This document shows, one piece after another, positions 26,155 to 36,582 of a stretch of 64,000 nucleotides of DNA. Made by a program: the position numbers and the translations under genes. The DNA is taken from assembly GCA_965226045.1 (NCBI GenBank), contig CBDDBU010000028.1, positions 62,001 to 126,000 on the forward strand, given 5' to 3'. The notes under the pieces were generated by a model. It saw only the letters and a list, made by a program, of their open reading frames with translations, was not told the DNA's origin and did no database searches. The stretch is from CBDDBU01 sp965226045. Its GTDB lineage: Bacteria > Pseudomonadota > Alphaproteobacteria > VGEJ01. Positions within the stretch are counted from its first letter, which is position 1; every line of letters starts with the position of its first letter.

Positions 26155-26994
26155 ATGACGACCGCGGATTCAGCCGACGGCATCAAGCGCGATAGCATCG
26201 ATATCGGTGGCGGCGTTCGTCTCTACTACGAGGAGAAAGGGAAAGGGCGGCCGGTTGTATTCCTGCATGGTGTGTGGGGCAGCTGCCGCTTCTTTCAGCG
26301 CCAGATTCGCTGGTTCGGCGATCGCTACCGGACCATCGCGGTGGATTTCCGCGGCCACGGGCGCTCCTCGATGATGCTCCACGGGCAGACGGTCGAGACC
26401 TATGCCCAGGATCTCCACGCTTTTCTCGCGGCGCTCGGGATCGCCGAGCCGATCCTGATCGGGTGGTCGATGGGGTCGTTCGTGATCTGGGATCATTACC
26501 GCCAGTTCGGCAGGTGCGATATCAAGGCCATGGTCAACATCGATCAATCGCCGACCGACTACAAGTGGGCCGACGAACCGCGCGGCTTCATCACCTTCGA
26601 GATGCTGCGCGACTGGCTGGTCGCCACCCAGACCAACCGCAACGAGCTCGCCAAGGCCATCGTGCCGATGATGTTCAAGGACCCGATCACCGACGCCGAC
26701 TTTCAGTGGATGTACGACGAGATGATCCGGGCGCCCGAGGCTATCGCCGGTGCGATCCTCTACGACCAGTCGGTGCGCAACTTCGCGTCGGTCATCACAG
26801 GCTTTCCCATTCCGACACTGCTGTGTTTTGGCGCCGATGAGGCGATGCAGACGCTCGATTCGGCGCGCTGGATACAGGCGGCGTGCCAGAGCGCGCGCCT
26901 CGAGGTCTTCGAGCATAGCAATCATTGTCCGTTCCTCGAGGAAACGGACCGTTTCAACGCGGTGGTCGATGCCTACATCCGCGAGCTCGATTAG
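26155..26994 (+). CDS. alpha/beta-fold hydrolase
   Basis: A 279-residue alpha/beta hydrolase. It has an oxyanion region FLHGVWGSCRFF, the nucleophile elbow GWSMGS (Ser near 108) and a late histidine in EHSNHCPFLEE; the acid residue is probably the Asp in FGADEAM. The substrate is unknown. It overlaps the convergent DUF938 gene by 4 bp. Confidence 0.87.
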   Translation: MTTADSADGIKRDSIDIGGGVRLYYEEKGKGRPVVFLHGVWGSCRFFQRQIRWFGDRYRTIAVDFRGHGRSSMMLHGQTVETYAQDLHAFLAALGIAEPILIGWSMGSFVIWDHYRQFGRCDIKAMVNIDQSPTDYKWADEPRGFITFEMLRDWLVATQTNRNELAKAIVPMMFKDPITDADFQWMYDEMIRAPEAIAGAILYDQSVRNFASVITGFPIPTLLCFGADEAMQTLDSARWIQAACQSARLEVFEHSNHCPFLEETDRFNAVVDAYIRELD

Positions 26995-27608
26995 CGGCGC
27001 GAGAAAATCACCGACAGGTTGTTGGCCGGCATTTCGAGTACCTCGCTCAGGCCCAGTCCGTTGTCGCGCGCGAGCGCGGTGACCGCATCGAGGTCGCGCA
27101 GCCCCCAGCTCGGATCCGTGGCGCGCAATGACTCATCGAACGCCTCGTTGCTCGGCGCGGTGGGCACGTCGTGGCGGCGAAACGGGCCATACAGATAGAG
27201 AATGCCGCCCACCGGCAGCGCTCGGCCCGCGCCCCGCACCAGACTCTCGCAGGTGCCCCACGGCACGATGTGAATCAGGTTGATGCATACGATCGCGCCG
27301 AGACGGTCGGCGATCGCCTCGATTGGCCAGTGCGGCGCGGCGGCGTCGAGGAGCAGCGGTTCGCGGATCGTCGCGTCGGCTGCCTCCGCCGACCAAATCG
27401 AGATGCTGTCCAGCTTGTCGGGGTCGGCGTCGCTCGGCTGCCATTCTATCCCTGGCAGGCGCTGGCCCATCCAAGCGGCGTGCTCGCCGGAGCCGCTGGC
27501 GATTTCGAGGATGGCGCCGGTGCTGGGCAGCACGCGCTGGAGAACGACGAGAATATGCTCCCGGTTGCGACGCGTCGCCGGCGCGTGGTGGCGCTCACCA
27601 TGTCCCAC
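26991..27608 (-). CDS. DUF938 SAM-dependent methyltransferase-like protein
   Basis: A 205-residue protein of the DUF938 family: HHAPATRRNREHILVVL, the SAM-binding ILEIASGSGEHAAWM, WQPSDADP, NLIHIVPWGTCESLVRGA, YGPFRRHDVPTAPSNEAFDESLRATDPSWGLRDLDAV and MPANNLSVIF. The methylated substrate is unknown. GTG 27608, 8 bp after the aminotransferase stop, fits the family length; an earlier start would overlap that gene by about 56 bp. Confidence 0.88.
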   Translation of the reverse strand: MGHGERHHAPATRRNREHILVVLQRVLPSTGAILEIASGSGEHAAWMGQRLPGIEWQPSDADPDKLDSISIWSAEAADATIREPLLLDAAAPHWPIEAIADRLGAIVCINLIHIVPWGTCESLVRGAGRALPVGGILYLYGPFRRHDVPTAPSNEAFDESLRATDPSWGLRDLDAVTALARDNGLGLSEVLEMPANNLSVIFSRR

Positions 27609-27615
27609 GGCACGC

Positions 27616-28944
27616 CTACCAGCCCGCGTACTCAGCCACCGCCGCGTCGGAAACCCGGCCTTGCTCGACATCGTCGAGCGCCTGGTCGAGGATTTGCAAA
27701 CCCTCTTCGGCTTCGGTCTCGCTCAGCGTGATGGGTGGCGTCAGCTCGATGACGTTCGAACCACCGCCGACGTAGAAAAACACCGCGCCCAGCTCTTGCG
27801 CTCGAAACACAGTCTTGGCGCACTGGCTCGCGGCGGGCTCCTTGCTGGCGCGATCCGTCACGAGGTCGACGCCGATCACCAACCCACGCCCCCTCACGTC
27901 GCCAATCAGCGGGTGCTTGTTGGCCAACTGGCGCAGGCCCTCGATCAGTTGGTTGCCGCGCGCCTCGGCGTTCTCCCACAGGCGGCCTTCGCTGATCGCG
28001 CGCAGAACAGCGCGCCCTGCGGATGCGGCGACGGGGTTGCCCTGGGTCGTCGTAATCGTTAATCCACGCGGGTTGTCCATGATATCCGCGGGCCCGACCA
28101 GCGCGCCGAGCGGCAGGCCACCGCCCAGGGCCTTGCCGTAGCTAATCAGGTCCGGGACCACGCCCTCGGCATCGAACGAGTGGAAGGCGCCGGTCCGCCC
28201 GAGGCCTACCTTGACTTCATCGAAGATCAACAGAATGCCGTGGCGTTTGCACAGTTCCGAAAGCCCTGCCAAGAAACCCGGCGGCGGCACCACGTCGCCG
28301 CCATCGCACATCACGCCTTCAATGATGACGCCCGCGATCTGCTCGGGCGGCGCCATCGTTCGCAGCAGATACTCGAAATAATCGAGCACCTGCTGGCCGA
28401 CATCGCCCGGAAATGGCGGCCGGTACGGATCGGGGTAGGGCAGGTATATCTGTCCGGAGCGCGCCGTCGACGCCGTGTTGAGCAGTAGAGCGTCGTAGCC
28501 AGAGACCGACATTCCGCCGGTAAAGCCGCCGTGGGTCCCGCCGATAAAGGAGACGAAGCGACCGCGCCCGGTGGCCGCCGGGACGGCGCGAGTCATCGCG
28601 TCGTTGGCCTCCGAGCCACAGTGGCCGAACCAGACGCGCCGGCCTTCCCCGCCCGGGACCAGGTCGAGGAGTTCCTCGGCAAGGCACACCGAGGGCTCGC
28701 TCGTCGAGCATATGCTGCTCACACCCGCCATACCGTCGACCGCGCGGCACACCGCCTCGGTGACGCCCGGGTGATTGTAACCGAGCGTCGCCGCGCCCCA
28801 TGTCGCGGACATGTCCAGGACGCGCCGGCCATCTTCCAAAATCAGATAGCTGCCGTCGCCACCGACAACCGGCAAAGGGAAAAATCGGACCTTCTGGATT
28901 CCGGCGATGACTTTGTTTTCGCGCTCGCTCAAGCTCATGCTCAT
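27616..28944 (-). CDS. class III (omega-type) aminotransferase
   Basis: A 442-residue PLP enzyme of the acetylornithine/omega-aminotransferase class. It has MSATWGAATLGYNHPGVTEA, FGHCGSEANDAMTRA, IFDEVKVGLGRTGAFH and the PLP lysine in ISYGKALGGGLPLGALVGP. The substrate cannot be assigned. It is upstream of the DUF938 gene on the same strand. About 100 bp of apparently non-coding DNA separate it from the IS1182 element. Confidence 0.88.
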   Translation of the reverse strand: MSMSLSERENKVIAGIQKVRFFPLPVVGGDGSYLILEDGRRVLDMSATWGAATLGYNHPGVTEAVCRAVDGMAGVSSICSTSEPSVCLAEELLDLVPGGEGRRVWFGHCGSEANDAMTRAVPAATGRGRFVSFIGGTHGGFTGGMSVSGYDALLLNTASTARSGQIYLPYPDPYRPPFPGDVGQQVLDYFEYLLRTMAPPEQIAGVIIEGVMCDGGDVVPPPGFLAGLSELCKRHGILLIFDEVKVGLGRTGAFHSFDAEGVVPDLISYGKALGGGLPLGALVGPADIMDNPRGLTITTTQGNPVAASAGRAVLRAISEGRLWENAEARGNQLIEGLRQLANKHPLIGDVRGRGLVIGVDLVTDRASKEPAASQCAKTVFRAQELGAVFFYVGGGSNVIELTPPITLSETEAEEGLQILDQALDDVEQGRVSDAAVAEYAGW

Positions 28945-29130
28945 GGGTCGTCCTCCCCTAGCTGCGTGTTGATAATGGGCGATTGGTTCCGGGCTCGCAA
29001 CTTGGTGAGGTTTGTGTCAAGAACATGGGAAGGTGCGTAAGTTTGTTTGCACTAGCAGCCTGTCGGACTGAGGTCCGCGAGAATGGGTGTGGACGGATCG
29101 CGATGTGGAGAGGTCATGGGATCGAGCGCC

Positions 29131-29331
29131 TTTCGTGAGGACACGGAGTGCGGTCGCTTGGCCGCGCGTACCGCAGGGTGAGTATACTCTTATGCCCTCT
29201 CGTGAGGGCACGAAGTACGTTCGCTTGCTCGCGCGTGCCGCAAGGCGAGCATACTCTTATTCCTTTTCGCGAGGTACGGAGTCCGGCCGCCTGCTCAAGC
29301 GTATTGCAAGGTGAACATTCTCTTTATGTTC
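29131..29331. repeat. three degenerate 67-bp tandem repeats inside the IS1182 end
   Basis: Units at 29131-29197, 29198-29264 and 29265-29331 align with a constant 67-bp period (each begins T(T/C)TCG(T/C)GAGG and contains CGCAAGG- and ACTCTTAT-like blocks). The third unit covers the last codons of the transposase, so units 1 and 2 look like diverged duplications of the IS end. Confidence 0.85.
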
Positions 29332-30653
29332 CAGGCCAGGGTCACCAGGTTCCATTCGCCCGTGACCTTGTCCAGGCCGCGTAGCGAGAACTGGCGGAAG
29401 CCCATGGCCGATTTGATGATGCCGAACACCGGTTCCGGCGTTTGCTTGCGCAGGGCGTAGAGTTGCCGGCCCTCGGGCGTCGCCAGTCGATGTGTCATCG
29501 CTTCCAGCGGCGTCGGGTTCTCCGGGGGCGGCGGCGCGCCGGCGAAGCGGTCCTTCCAGGAGAGATGATGGCGTTCCCGGCCGGGCGTGATCAACGGCGC
29601 GATCTCGGCCTCGGCGCAGGCGTTCACGTTGGCCTCGCTGAAGTAGCCGCTGTCCGCCAGCAGGGTCTCGGGCGCGCCCAGCGCCTCGGGAAGGCGGGCG
29701 AGCGCTTCCAGCGCCGGCTCGATTTGCCGCTTGTCGTTGGGGGCCTGGACCACGTCGTTGGTGACCACCAGCAGGCTGTCGGCCGCCACCAGGGCTTGGG
29801 CGTTGTAGGCCTGTTCGAAGCCGCCGCCGGCCACCGGCATGATGCGCGAGTCCGCGTCGGTCAGATTGACCTGGTCCTTCGGCCCGGGCCCGGCCACCGG
29901 CGGCTCGGGTGGACGGCCGCCCGGCTTGCGGCCCGTCTTCTCGGCCTTCTCCGCGCGCGCCTCGAGCTTCGCCTCGTACTCGGCCCGTTCCCGCTCAAGG
30001 CGTTCGCGCGCCCGCGCCTCGATCACCGCCTTAGCCTCGGCGATGCGGGCCAGACGATCCTCGCGCCGGGCCAGTTCCTCGGGCACCGACATCCCGTCGG
30101 GCACATCCGCCCCATCGGCCGCCTCCGCCAACGCCATCAACTCCGCCACCTCGGCCTTCAACCGGGCTTCGAGCTCGCAGGCGTGTTTCCACGACAGCGC
30201 GCTGTGCCGGCTCGCGTTGGCGTGCACCTTGGTGCCGTCCAGCGCCACCGTGCCGAGCTTCAGCACCCCGGCTTCCCGGGCCAGCAGCAGCACCTCGACG
30301 AACAGCCCTTCGATCCGGTCGAGAAAACGCCGCCGGAACGCGGCGATGGTATCGTGGTCGGGATGATCGTTGGCCGCGATGAAGCGGAAAGCGACAGAAT
30401 CATAGGTCGCGCGCTCCAACTTGCGGCTCGAAAACACCCCCGTGGCGTAGCCGTAGACCAGAAGCCCCAGCAGCATGCTCGGGTGATAGGACGCCGAGCC
30501 CGAGCCGCGATAGGCCTTCACGAACGCCGAGAGGTCCAACTGCTCGATCACCTCGACCACGAAGCGCGCCAGATGCCGCTCGGGAAGCCATTCCTCCACC
30601 GACGGCGGCAGCAGAAACCCCGTCTCCCGGTCGACCGGTCGGAAATTGCTCAT
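29295..30653 (-). CDS. IS1182-family transposase
   Basis: A 452-residue DDE transposase. It begins MSNFRPVDRETGFLLPPSVEEWLPERHLARFVVEVIEQLDLS, the typical IS1182 N-terminus, and has ASYHPSMLLGLLVYGYATGVFSSRKLERA, LDGTKVHANAS, a charged coiled region around 165-260, LLADSGYFSEANV and EPVFGIIKSAMGFRQFSLRGLDKV. ATG 30653 has a perfect GGAGG 5 bp upstream. The frame is intact. Confidence 0.94.
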   Translation of the reverse strand: MSNFRPVDRETGFLLPPSVEEWLPERHLARFVVEVIEQLDLSAFVKAYRGSGSASYHPSMLLGLLVYGYATGVFSSRKLERATYDSVAFRFIAANDHPDHDTIAAFRRRFLDRIEGLFVEVLLLAREAGVLKLGTVALDGTKVHANASRHSALSWKHACELEARLKAEVAELMALAEAADGADVPDGMSVPEELARREDRLARIAEAKAVIEARARERLERERAEYEAKLEARAEKAEKTGRKPGGRPPEPPVAGPGPKDQVNLTDADSRIMPVAGGGFEQAYNAQALVAADSLLVVTNDVVQAPNDKRQIEPALEALARLPEALGAPETLLADSGYFSEANVNACAEAEIAPLITPGRERHHLSWKDRFAGAPPPPENPTPLEAMTHRLATPEGRQLYALRKQTPEPVFGIIKSAMGFRQFSLRGLDKVTGEWNLVTLAWNIKRMFTLQYA

Positions 30654-30787
30654 GACGGCCTCCATCACGCGCGGGCAAATCAACTGATACCATCGAATCC
30701 TATTTCGACTCCCGGCTCAAGTCCGACAGGCTGCTAGCATCGCGAGATTGGTGGGGTTACGCTGTATCCATGCGTAGTATCGGTTGT

Positions 30788-32237
30788 GGAGATGTCCCGG
30801 TCGATGTTGAAAAGTTGAGGTAGGTGTCGCTCTCCTGGAGCCGTTAGGCTCCGGGTGCTGCAAACCCAAGAGGGAGAACGACACCATGGGAAAGAATATC
30901 CGTAGTTCCAGTAGCCCGAAAGCCCTTGCCACCTCGTTTCCTATGCCGCCGCTGGCAGACGCGATGGACGCAGTCCGTCTCAGCGTGGATCGGTTCTGTC
31001 TCCTGGCCGGGGTCGAGGCCTTGGCCGAGATGATGGAGGAGGACGCCACGACCGTGTGCGGGGCCCGACATCGTCGCCATGGGAACCGTCGGGGTTATCG
31101 CTGGGGCCATACGCAGAGCGAGATCGGCTACCACGGCGGCCGCGTGAAAGTGCAGCGGCCACGGGTTCGCGACCATGCTGGCAAGGAGGTGGGTTTGGAG
31201 AGCTGGCAGGTGCTGCGCGACGGCAACCTGTTGCTCGAGTGGGCGCTCAACCTGATGGTGCTGAACGTGCCGACCCGCAAGTACCACCGCGCGGTCCGTC
31301 TGCCCGAGGGCGACCTGGCGAAAGCGCGTGGCGACGGCACCTCGAAGTCGGCCGTTTCCCGGCGCTTTGTGGCGCTGTCGCGCAAGAAGATGAAGGCCTG
31401 GCTTGCCTCGGACCTCTCGGAGCTCGACCTGCTGGTCATCCAGATCGACGGTCTGCATGTCGGCGACCATGTCTTGGTGGCGGCGATCGGCGTCGATGGC
31501 AACGGCGACAAGCATGTCCTGGCCGTGGTCGAGGGGGCGACGGAGAACACTGTCGTCGTCCAGGCCTTGCTCGACAATCTCCTCGCCAGGGGGCTCGATC
31601 CGACGCTGCCCCGGCTGTTCATCGTCGATGGCGCGAAGGCGCTCAGCAAAGCGATCCGCAACACCTTCGGTGTGGCCGCCGCCATCCAGCGCTGCCAGGT
31701 CCACAAGGGCCGTAACATCATCGAGCGCCTGCCCCTGCATTTGCATGCGAGCGTCAAGAAGGCGCTCCGTCAGGCCTGGGACCAGGACGACGCAGACAAG
31801 GCCGAACGGCTGCTGCGCAACCTGGCCCGGCGTCTGGAGCATGAGGAACCGGGCGTCTCGGGCAGCATCCTGGAGGGGCTGGACGAGATACTCACCGTCA
31901 TCCGCCTCGGCCTGCCGCACGAACTCCGGCGCTCGCTCGCCTGCACCAACATCGTCGAGAACGCGCTCGGCACGGTGCGCCAGGTCACCCGCAACGTCAA
32001 ACGCTGGAGACACGCCGAGATGGCGCTCAGATGGACCGCCGCCGGCCTGCTGGAGGCCCAGAAAACCTTCCGTCGCCTCAAGGCCTATCGTCAGCTGCCC
32101 ATCCTCCGAAATGCTCTCCAGGAACACTTGAGAAAGGCTCAGGCCGACAGTGCCATTGAAACCATCATGAAGGCAGCACAGCATCATCAACCAGCGACGC
32201 CTGCCCCACGAATTTCAACAGAGATAGGGACATCGCC
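30788..32237 (+). mobile_element. IS256-family insertion sequence, copy 2 (1450 bp)
   Basis: This complete copy is flanked by a perfect 8-bp target duplication, TCGGTTGT at 30780-30787 and 32238-32245. The ends are GGAGATGTCCC and GGGACATCGCC, defining the element. It is in opposite orientation to copies 1 and 3. It inserted 19 bp upstream of the apparent ATG of a SprA-like gene. Confidence 0.96.
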
Positions 32238-32985
32238 TCGGTTGTCGGTCCGGCCCATGATTGGCGCCATTGAGACGGCGGTAGCCGCGAACTTCGCCCC
32301 GCCTCCGAGGTTCGGTGCGGCAGCGGCCGAGGAGTCGGCTCCAAACAGCGCGATCGGAATCGCTCGGGCGGCGCGCGAGGCCGGCGCCACCCCCAATTCT
32401 GGCGTCGGCGTGGGACTGCCATCGGCGCTGATCGATTTCGGAGGCGTCGCCACCCTCCAGGCCGGCGCGACTTCGCTGGTGGATGGGCAAAACCTGACCG
32501 ATGCGGAGCGCAGAACCATCCAGAGACTCAGCGCTCGCGATCAAGAGGTCCGGCGTCACGAAGGGGCGCACGCGCGCGCTGGCGGACAGTACGCTGGCGC
32601 CCCGCGCTATACCTACGAGCGAGGTCCGAATGGCAAGGCGTACGCCGTGGCGGGGCAGGTCTCCATCGATGTCAGCCCCGTGCCGGGCGATCCACAAGCG
32701 ACCATCGACAAGATGGCGGTTGTCAAGCGGGCCGCCCTCGCGCCGGCCAAGCCGTCCGCTCCGGATCGGCGCATCGCGAGCCGGGCCGAGGCCGAACGCC
32801 TCAAGGCCCAGGCGGAACTGCGGAAAGAGCGCGCCGCCGAGAGCCGTGGCGAGGACGATCCATCACCGACGAGCCGGGTGGATCAACCGTCTCTCGGCGC
32901 TGGCGTCGTGGGCGAGTCCTCGTCAAATCCGGCTTTCACCGCCACCCGTGCGGGCGCTAGCACGCCGTTCGACGTCGTCGCCTAG
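30886..32985 (+). CDS. IS256-family transposase fused in frame to SprA-like metalloprotease
   Basis: Residues 1-431 match the transposase of the other two copies (QIDG, IVDGAK, IVEN catalytic segments). In those copies codon 432 is TAG; here it is CAG (32179-32181), so the frame stays open through the last 56 bp of the IS and into the neighbouring gene, giving 699 codons in all. About 26 linker residues lead to the native Met of the SprA-like protein (32257) in the same frame. The fused protein would carry a DDE transposase and a putative HExxH protease. Whether it is made, or translation restarts at 32257, is unknown. A point error at 32179 is the main alternative. Confidence 0.8.
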   Translation: MGKNIRSSSSPKALATSFPMPPLADAMDAVRLSVDRFCLLAGVEALAEMMEEDATTVCGARHRRHGNRRGYRWGHTQSEIGYHGGRVKVQRPRVRDHAGKEVGLESWQVLRDGNLLLEWALNLMVLNVPTRKYHRAVRLPEGDLAKARGDGTSKSAVSRRFVALSRKKMKAWLASDLSELDLLVIQIDGLHVGDHVLVAAIGVDGNGDKHVLAVVEGATENTVVVQALLDNLLARGLDPTLPRLFIVDGAKALSKAIRNTFGVAAAIQRCQVHKGRNIIERLPLHLHASVKKALRQAWDQDDADKAERLLRNLARRLEHEEPGVSGSILEGLDEILTVIRLGLPHELRRSLACTNIVENALGTVRQVTRNVKRWRHAEMALRWTAAGLLEAQKTFRRLKAYRQLPILRNALQEHLRKAQADSAIETIMKAAQHHQPATPAPRISTEIGTSPRLSVRPMIGAIETAVAANFAPPPRFGAAAAEESAPNSAIGIARAAREAGATPNSGVGVGLPSALIDFGGVATLQAGATSLVDGQNLTDAERRTIQRLSARDQEVRRHEGAHARAGGQYAGAPRYTYERGPNGKAYAVAGQVSIDVSPVPGDPQATIDKMAVVKRAALAPAKPSAPDRRIASRAEAERLKAQAELRKERAAESRGEDDPSPTSRVDQPSLGAGVVGESSSNPAFTATRAGASTPFDVVA
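32257..32985 (+). CDS. SprA-like putative metalloprotease (CJM1_0395-type), native extent
   Basis: Taken alone, ATG 32257 gives a 242-residue protein with the SprA-related pattern: LTDAERRTIQRLSARDQEVRRHEGAHARAGGQYAGAPRYTYERGPNGKAYAVAGQVSIDVSPVPGDPQATIDKMAVVKRAALAPAKPS is represented by its key points RRHEGAH (an HExxH zinc site near residue 104), YTYERGPNG, VSIDVSPVPGDP and RRAALAPA-like KRAALAPA. The C-terminal third is Ala/Glu/Arg-rich and probably coiled. Substrate and location are unknown. The IS inserted just upstream has removed its original leader and promoter. Confidence 0.78.
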   Translation: MIGAIETAVAANFAPPPRFGAAAAEESAPNSAIGIARAAREAGATPNSGVGVGLPSALIDFGGVATLQAGATSLVDGQNLTDAERRTIQRLSARDQEVRRHEGAHARAGGQYAGAPRYTYERGPNGKAYAVAGQVSIDVSPVPGDPQATIDKMAVVKRAALAPAKPSAPDRRIASRAEAERLKAQAELRKERAAESRGEDDPSPTSRVDQPSLGAGVVGESSSNPAFTATRAGASTPFDVVA

Positions 32986-33017
32986 TCTGTCCGCGACGTT
33001 CTCCAACAGTTCGCTTG

Positions 33018-33797
33018 ATGAGACGCCTGCTGCCGCTCGTCCTCGCCCTGTGCCTCGTTTCGCCCACACTTGCGGATGTCGAAACGCCGACCAGTTATGG
33101 CGATGCCATGCGTTGGTACCGGGCCGCCGCCGAGGATGGCAATCCCCGAGCGCAGTACTTTCTTGCGCTCATCTACCATGAGGGCATTCGTTTCGAGCGC
33201 AATCTCGCGGAGGCGGTGCGCTGGTATGCGCGGGCAGCGCGGCGAGGTCACGCGCAGGCACAGCTGAACCTCGCCGTCATGCTGCACAAGGGGGAGAGCG
33301 GGCCAGCCGATCCGGCGGCGGCGGCGGTGTGGTATCGCATGGCGGCGGAGCAGGGGGTGACGGAAGCTCAGTACAATCTGGGCACGCTGTACGACCGGGG
33401 TGAGGGGGTGACGGCCGATCCCGCGGCTGCGGCCCTTTGGTACGAAAAAGCGGCGCGGCAAGGTCATGCCGGCGCGCGAAACAATCTCGGTGTTCTGTAT
33501 GCGCGGGGCGATGGCGTGCCCCGCGATCATGAGCGCGCGTTCGACCTCTATCGGGCCGCGGCCAGCGCCGGTCTCGTGGACGCGCAGTACAACCTTGGCG
33601 TCCTTTATGCCCGCGGCGATGGCGTGGAAAGAGACCACCTTGCCGCCTATCGCTGGTTCGACCTCGTGGTCAAGGGCGCCGACGTGCGCTTGGCCGCCCA
33701 GGCCCAGGCGAGTCTCGCGTTTGTCGAGAGCCTTATGTCGGTGGAGGACCTGGAGGAAGCACGCGCCACGCCGATTCAAGCCGGCGCGGCGCCGTAG
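33018..33797 (+). CDS. Sel1-like repeat protein, secreted
   Basis: A 259-residue protein with a signal peptide (RRLLPLVLALCLVSPTLA-DV) and at least five Sel1-type repeats, with units such as AMRWYRAAAEDGNPRAQYFLALIYHEG, AQYNLGTLYDRGEGV and ARNNLGVLYARGDGV. Such alpha/alpha solenoids mediate protein-protein contacts in the periplasm; no partner is evident. ATG 33018 is chosen over TTG 33015. It follows the SprA-like gene by 32 bp and overlaps the convergent IscU-like gene by 22 bp. Confidence 0.87.
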   Translation: MRRLLPLVLALCLVSPTLADVETPTSYGDAMRWYRAAAEDGNPRAQYFLALIYHEGIRFERNLAEAVRWYARAARRGHAQAQLNLAVMLHKGESGPADPAAAAVWYRMAAEQGVTEAQYNLGTLYDRGEGVTADPAAAALWYEKAARQGHAGARNNLGVLYARGDGVPRDHERAFDLYRAAASAGLVDAQYNLGVLYARGDGVERDHLAAYRWFDLVVKGADVRLAAQAQASLAFVESLMSVEDLEEARATPIQAGAAP

Positions 33798-34231
33798 CCG
33801 GGGGCGCCCTCGGCTGCTTTTTCGATCGCCTGGACCAGAGCCTCGAGCGGAAGCAGGACGCACTGATGTCGGCTCTTATGCTCGGCGACCGGGGTGAACG
33901 CCGCCATCTCCTCCCAGTCGTCACCGGGTGGCGTGCCGCCATCGCTCAGCATCTCGGCGGTGGCGGCGATCACGCCACGAACGTCGTCCGCCGAGTGGCC
34001 GACGGCGCGCTCGCCGATGATCGATGCCGTGGCCTGACAAAGCAGACAGGCGCGGACCACTTGGCCGACTTCGGAGACTCGCGTTCCCGACACATTGATA
34101 TCGATGGTCACGCGGTCTCCGCACAGTGGATTGTCGAGCGTGACGCTGGCGTCCGGCCCGTCCAAACGGCCGTGCCCGCGTGCGGCCGCCGCATGCCGCA
34201 GCAGCTCTTTTTGATATAGCTCCTCAATCAT
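33776..34231 (-). CDS. iron-sulfur cluster assembly scaffold (IscU/SufU-like)
   Basis: A 151-residue IscU-fold protein. Three cysteines sit where scaffold proteins bind clusters: LDNPLCGDRVTI (near 37), RACLLCQATASI (near 62-65) and HQCVLLPLEAL (near 123). It has no other isc/suf genes around it. It is 18 bp downstream of the mocA-type gene on the same strand, so it may help deliver Fe-S clusters to the molybdenum hydroxylase; that link is inferred from position only. Confidence 0.85.
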   Translation of the reverse strand: MIEELYQKELLRHAAAARGHGRLDGPDASVTLDNPLCGDRVTIDINVSGTRVSEVGQVVRACLLCQATASIIGERAVGHSADDVRGVIAATAEMLSDGGTPPGDDWEEMAAFTPVAEHKSRHQCVLLPLEALVQAIEKAAEGAPGYGAAPA

Positions 34232-34249
34232 CGTCTGCTCGCCTCGTCC

Positions 34250-35868
<1,619 letters not shown>

Positions 35869-35872
<4 letters not shown>

Positions 35873-36570
35873 TCCGGCGCCGGCTCCGCGCGTAGCCGCT
35901 CGGTCGCCTCGGCCATGATCGCGATGGCGACCTCGGCGGGCGACTTGGCTCCGATCGCAAGCCCCACGGGCCCGTGGATCCGGCCCAGGTCCAGCTCGTC
36001 GACGTCCTGGAGCCGCAAGCGCTCTAGACGCGCGGCGTGGGTCTTCTTGCTGCCGAGCGCGCCGATATAGAACGCCGAGGATCGCAGCACCACCTCGAGG
36101 GCCGGATCGTCCAACTTGGGATCGTGGGTGAGCGTGACAACGGCGGTTCGGTGGTCGGGCTTGAGGCGCTCGAGCGCCTCGTCTGGCCAGTCATGAGTCA
36201 CTTCCACACCGGGGAACCGTTCATCGGTCGCGAACGAGCGCCGAGGGTCGACGATCGTGACGTCATAGTCCGCCAGCGCGGCCATCCTGGCCAGCGGCTG
36301 CGCGATGTGAACCGCGCCCACGATTATCATGCGTAGCGGCGGGTTATACGCGTGGAGGAAGAAGGTCGTTCCGTCGATCACGACGGTGGCCGACCGATCG
36401 GCGCGCAGAGCGGCGGCCGCCTTCCTCGCCAGATCGGAAGCGACGCTGGGGTCCGCCGCCTCGGTCGGATAGAGAAGCTGCTCCTCGCCCGATGCGAGGT
36501 TGGTCGCCAAGACGACGGGCCGTTTGGCCGCGCGGTCAGCTTGAATTTGTTGGAGCGTCGCTCGCTTCAT
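35869..36570 (-). CDS. XdhC/CoxI-family protein, Rossmann domain
   Basis: A 233-residue cofactor-insertion chaperone of the XdhC/CoxI family with the C-terminal Rossmann domain: RMIIVGAVHIAQPLARMAALADYDVTIVDPRRSFA, TLTHDPKLDDPALEVVL, YIGALGSKKTHAARLERL and IHGPVGLAIGAKSPAEVAIAIMAE. Such proteins bind molybdenum cofactor and aid its insertion. The first XdhC half is encoded by the separate upstream gene. Confidence 0.9.
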
Positions 36571-36582
36571 CGCTTGGCGCGC

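Larger units (their letters stand above)
29052..30737 (-). mobile_element. IS1182-family insertion sequence (1686 bp)
   Basis: It is bounded by perfect 18-bp inverted repeats: CTAGCAGCCTGTCGGACT at 29052-29069 and its reverse complement at 30720-30737. The outer CTAG is itself palindromic and may be the target. It holds one transposase gene and, beyond its 3' end, an unusual triple 67-bp repeat. Only 50 bp separate it from the second IS256-family copy. Confidence 0.9.

Noticed and set aside
29442..30737. 431-codon plus-strand frame over the IS1182 transposase
   Set aside because: It is the antisense shadow of the transposase; codon bias in GC-rich genes commonly leaves such frames open.
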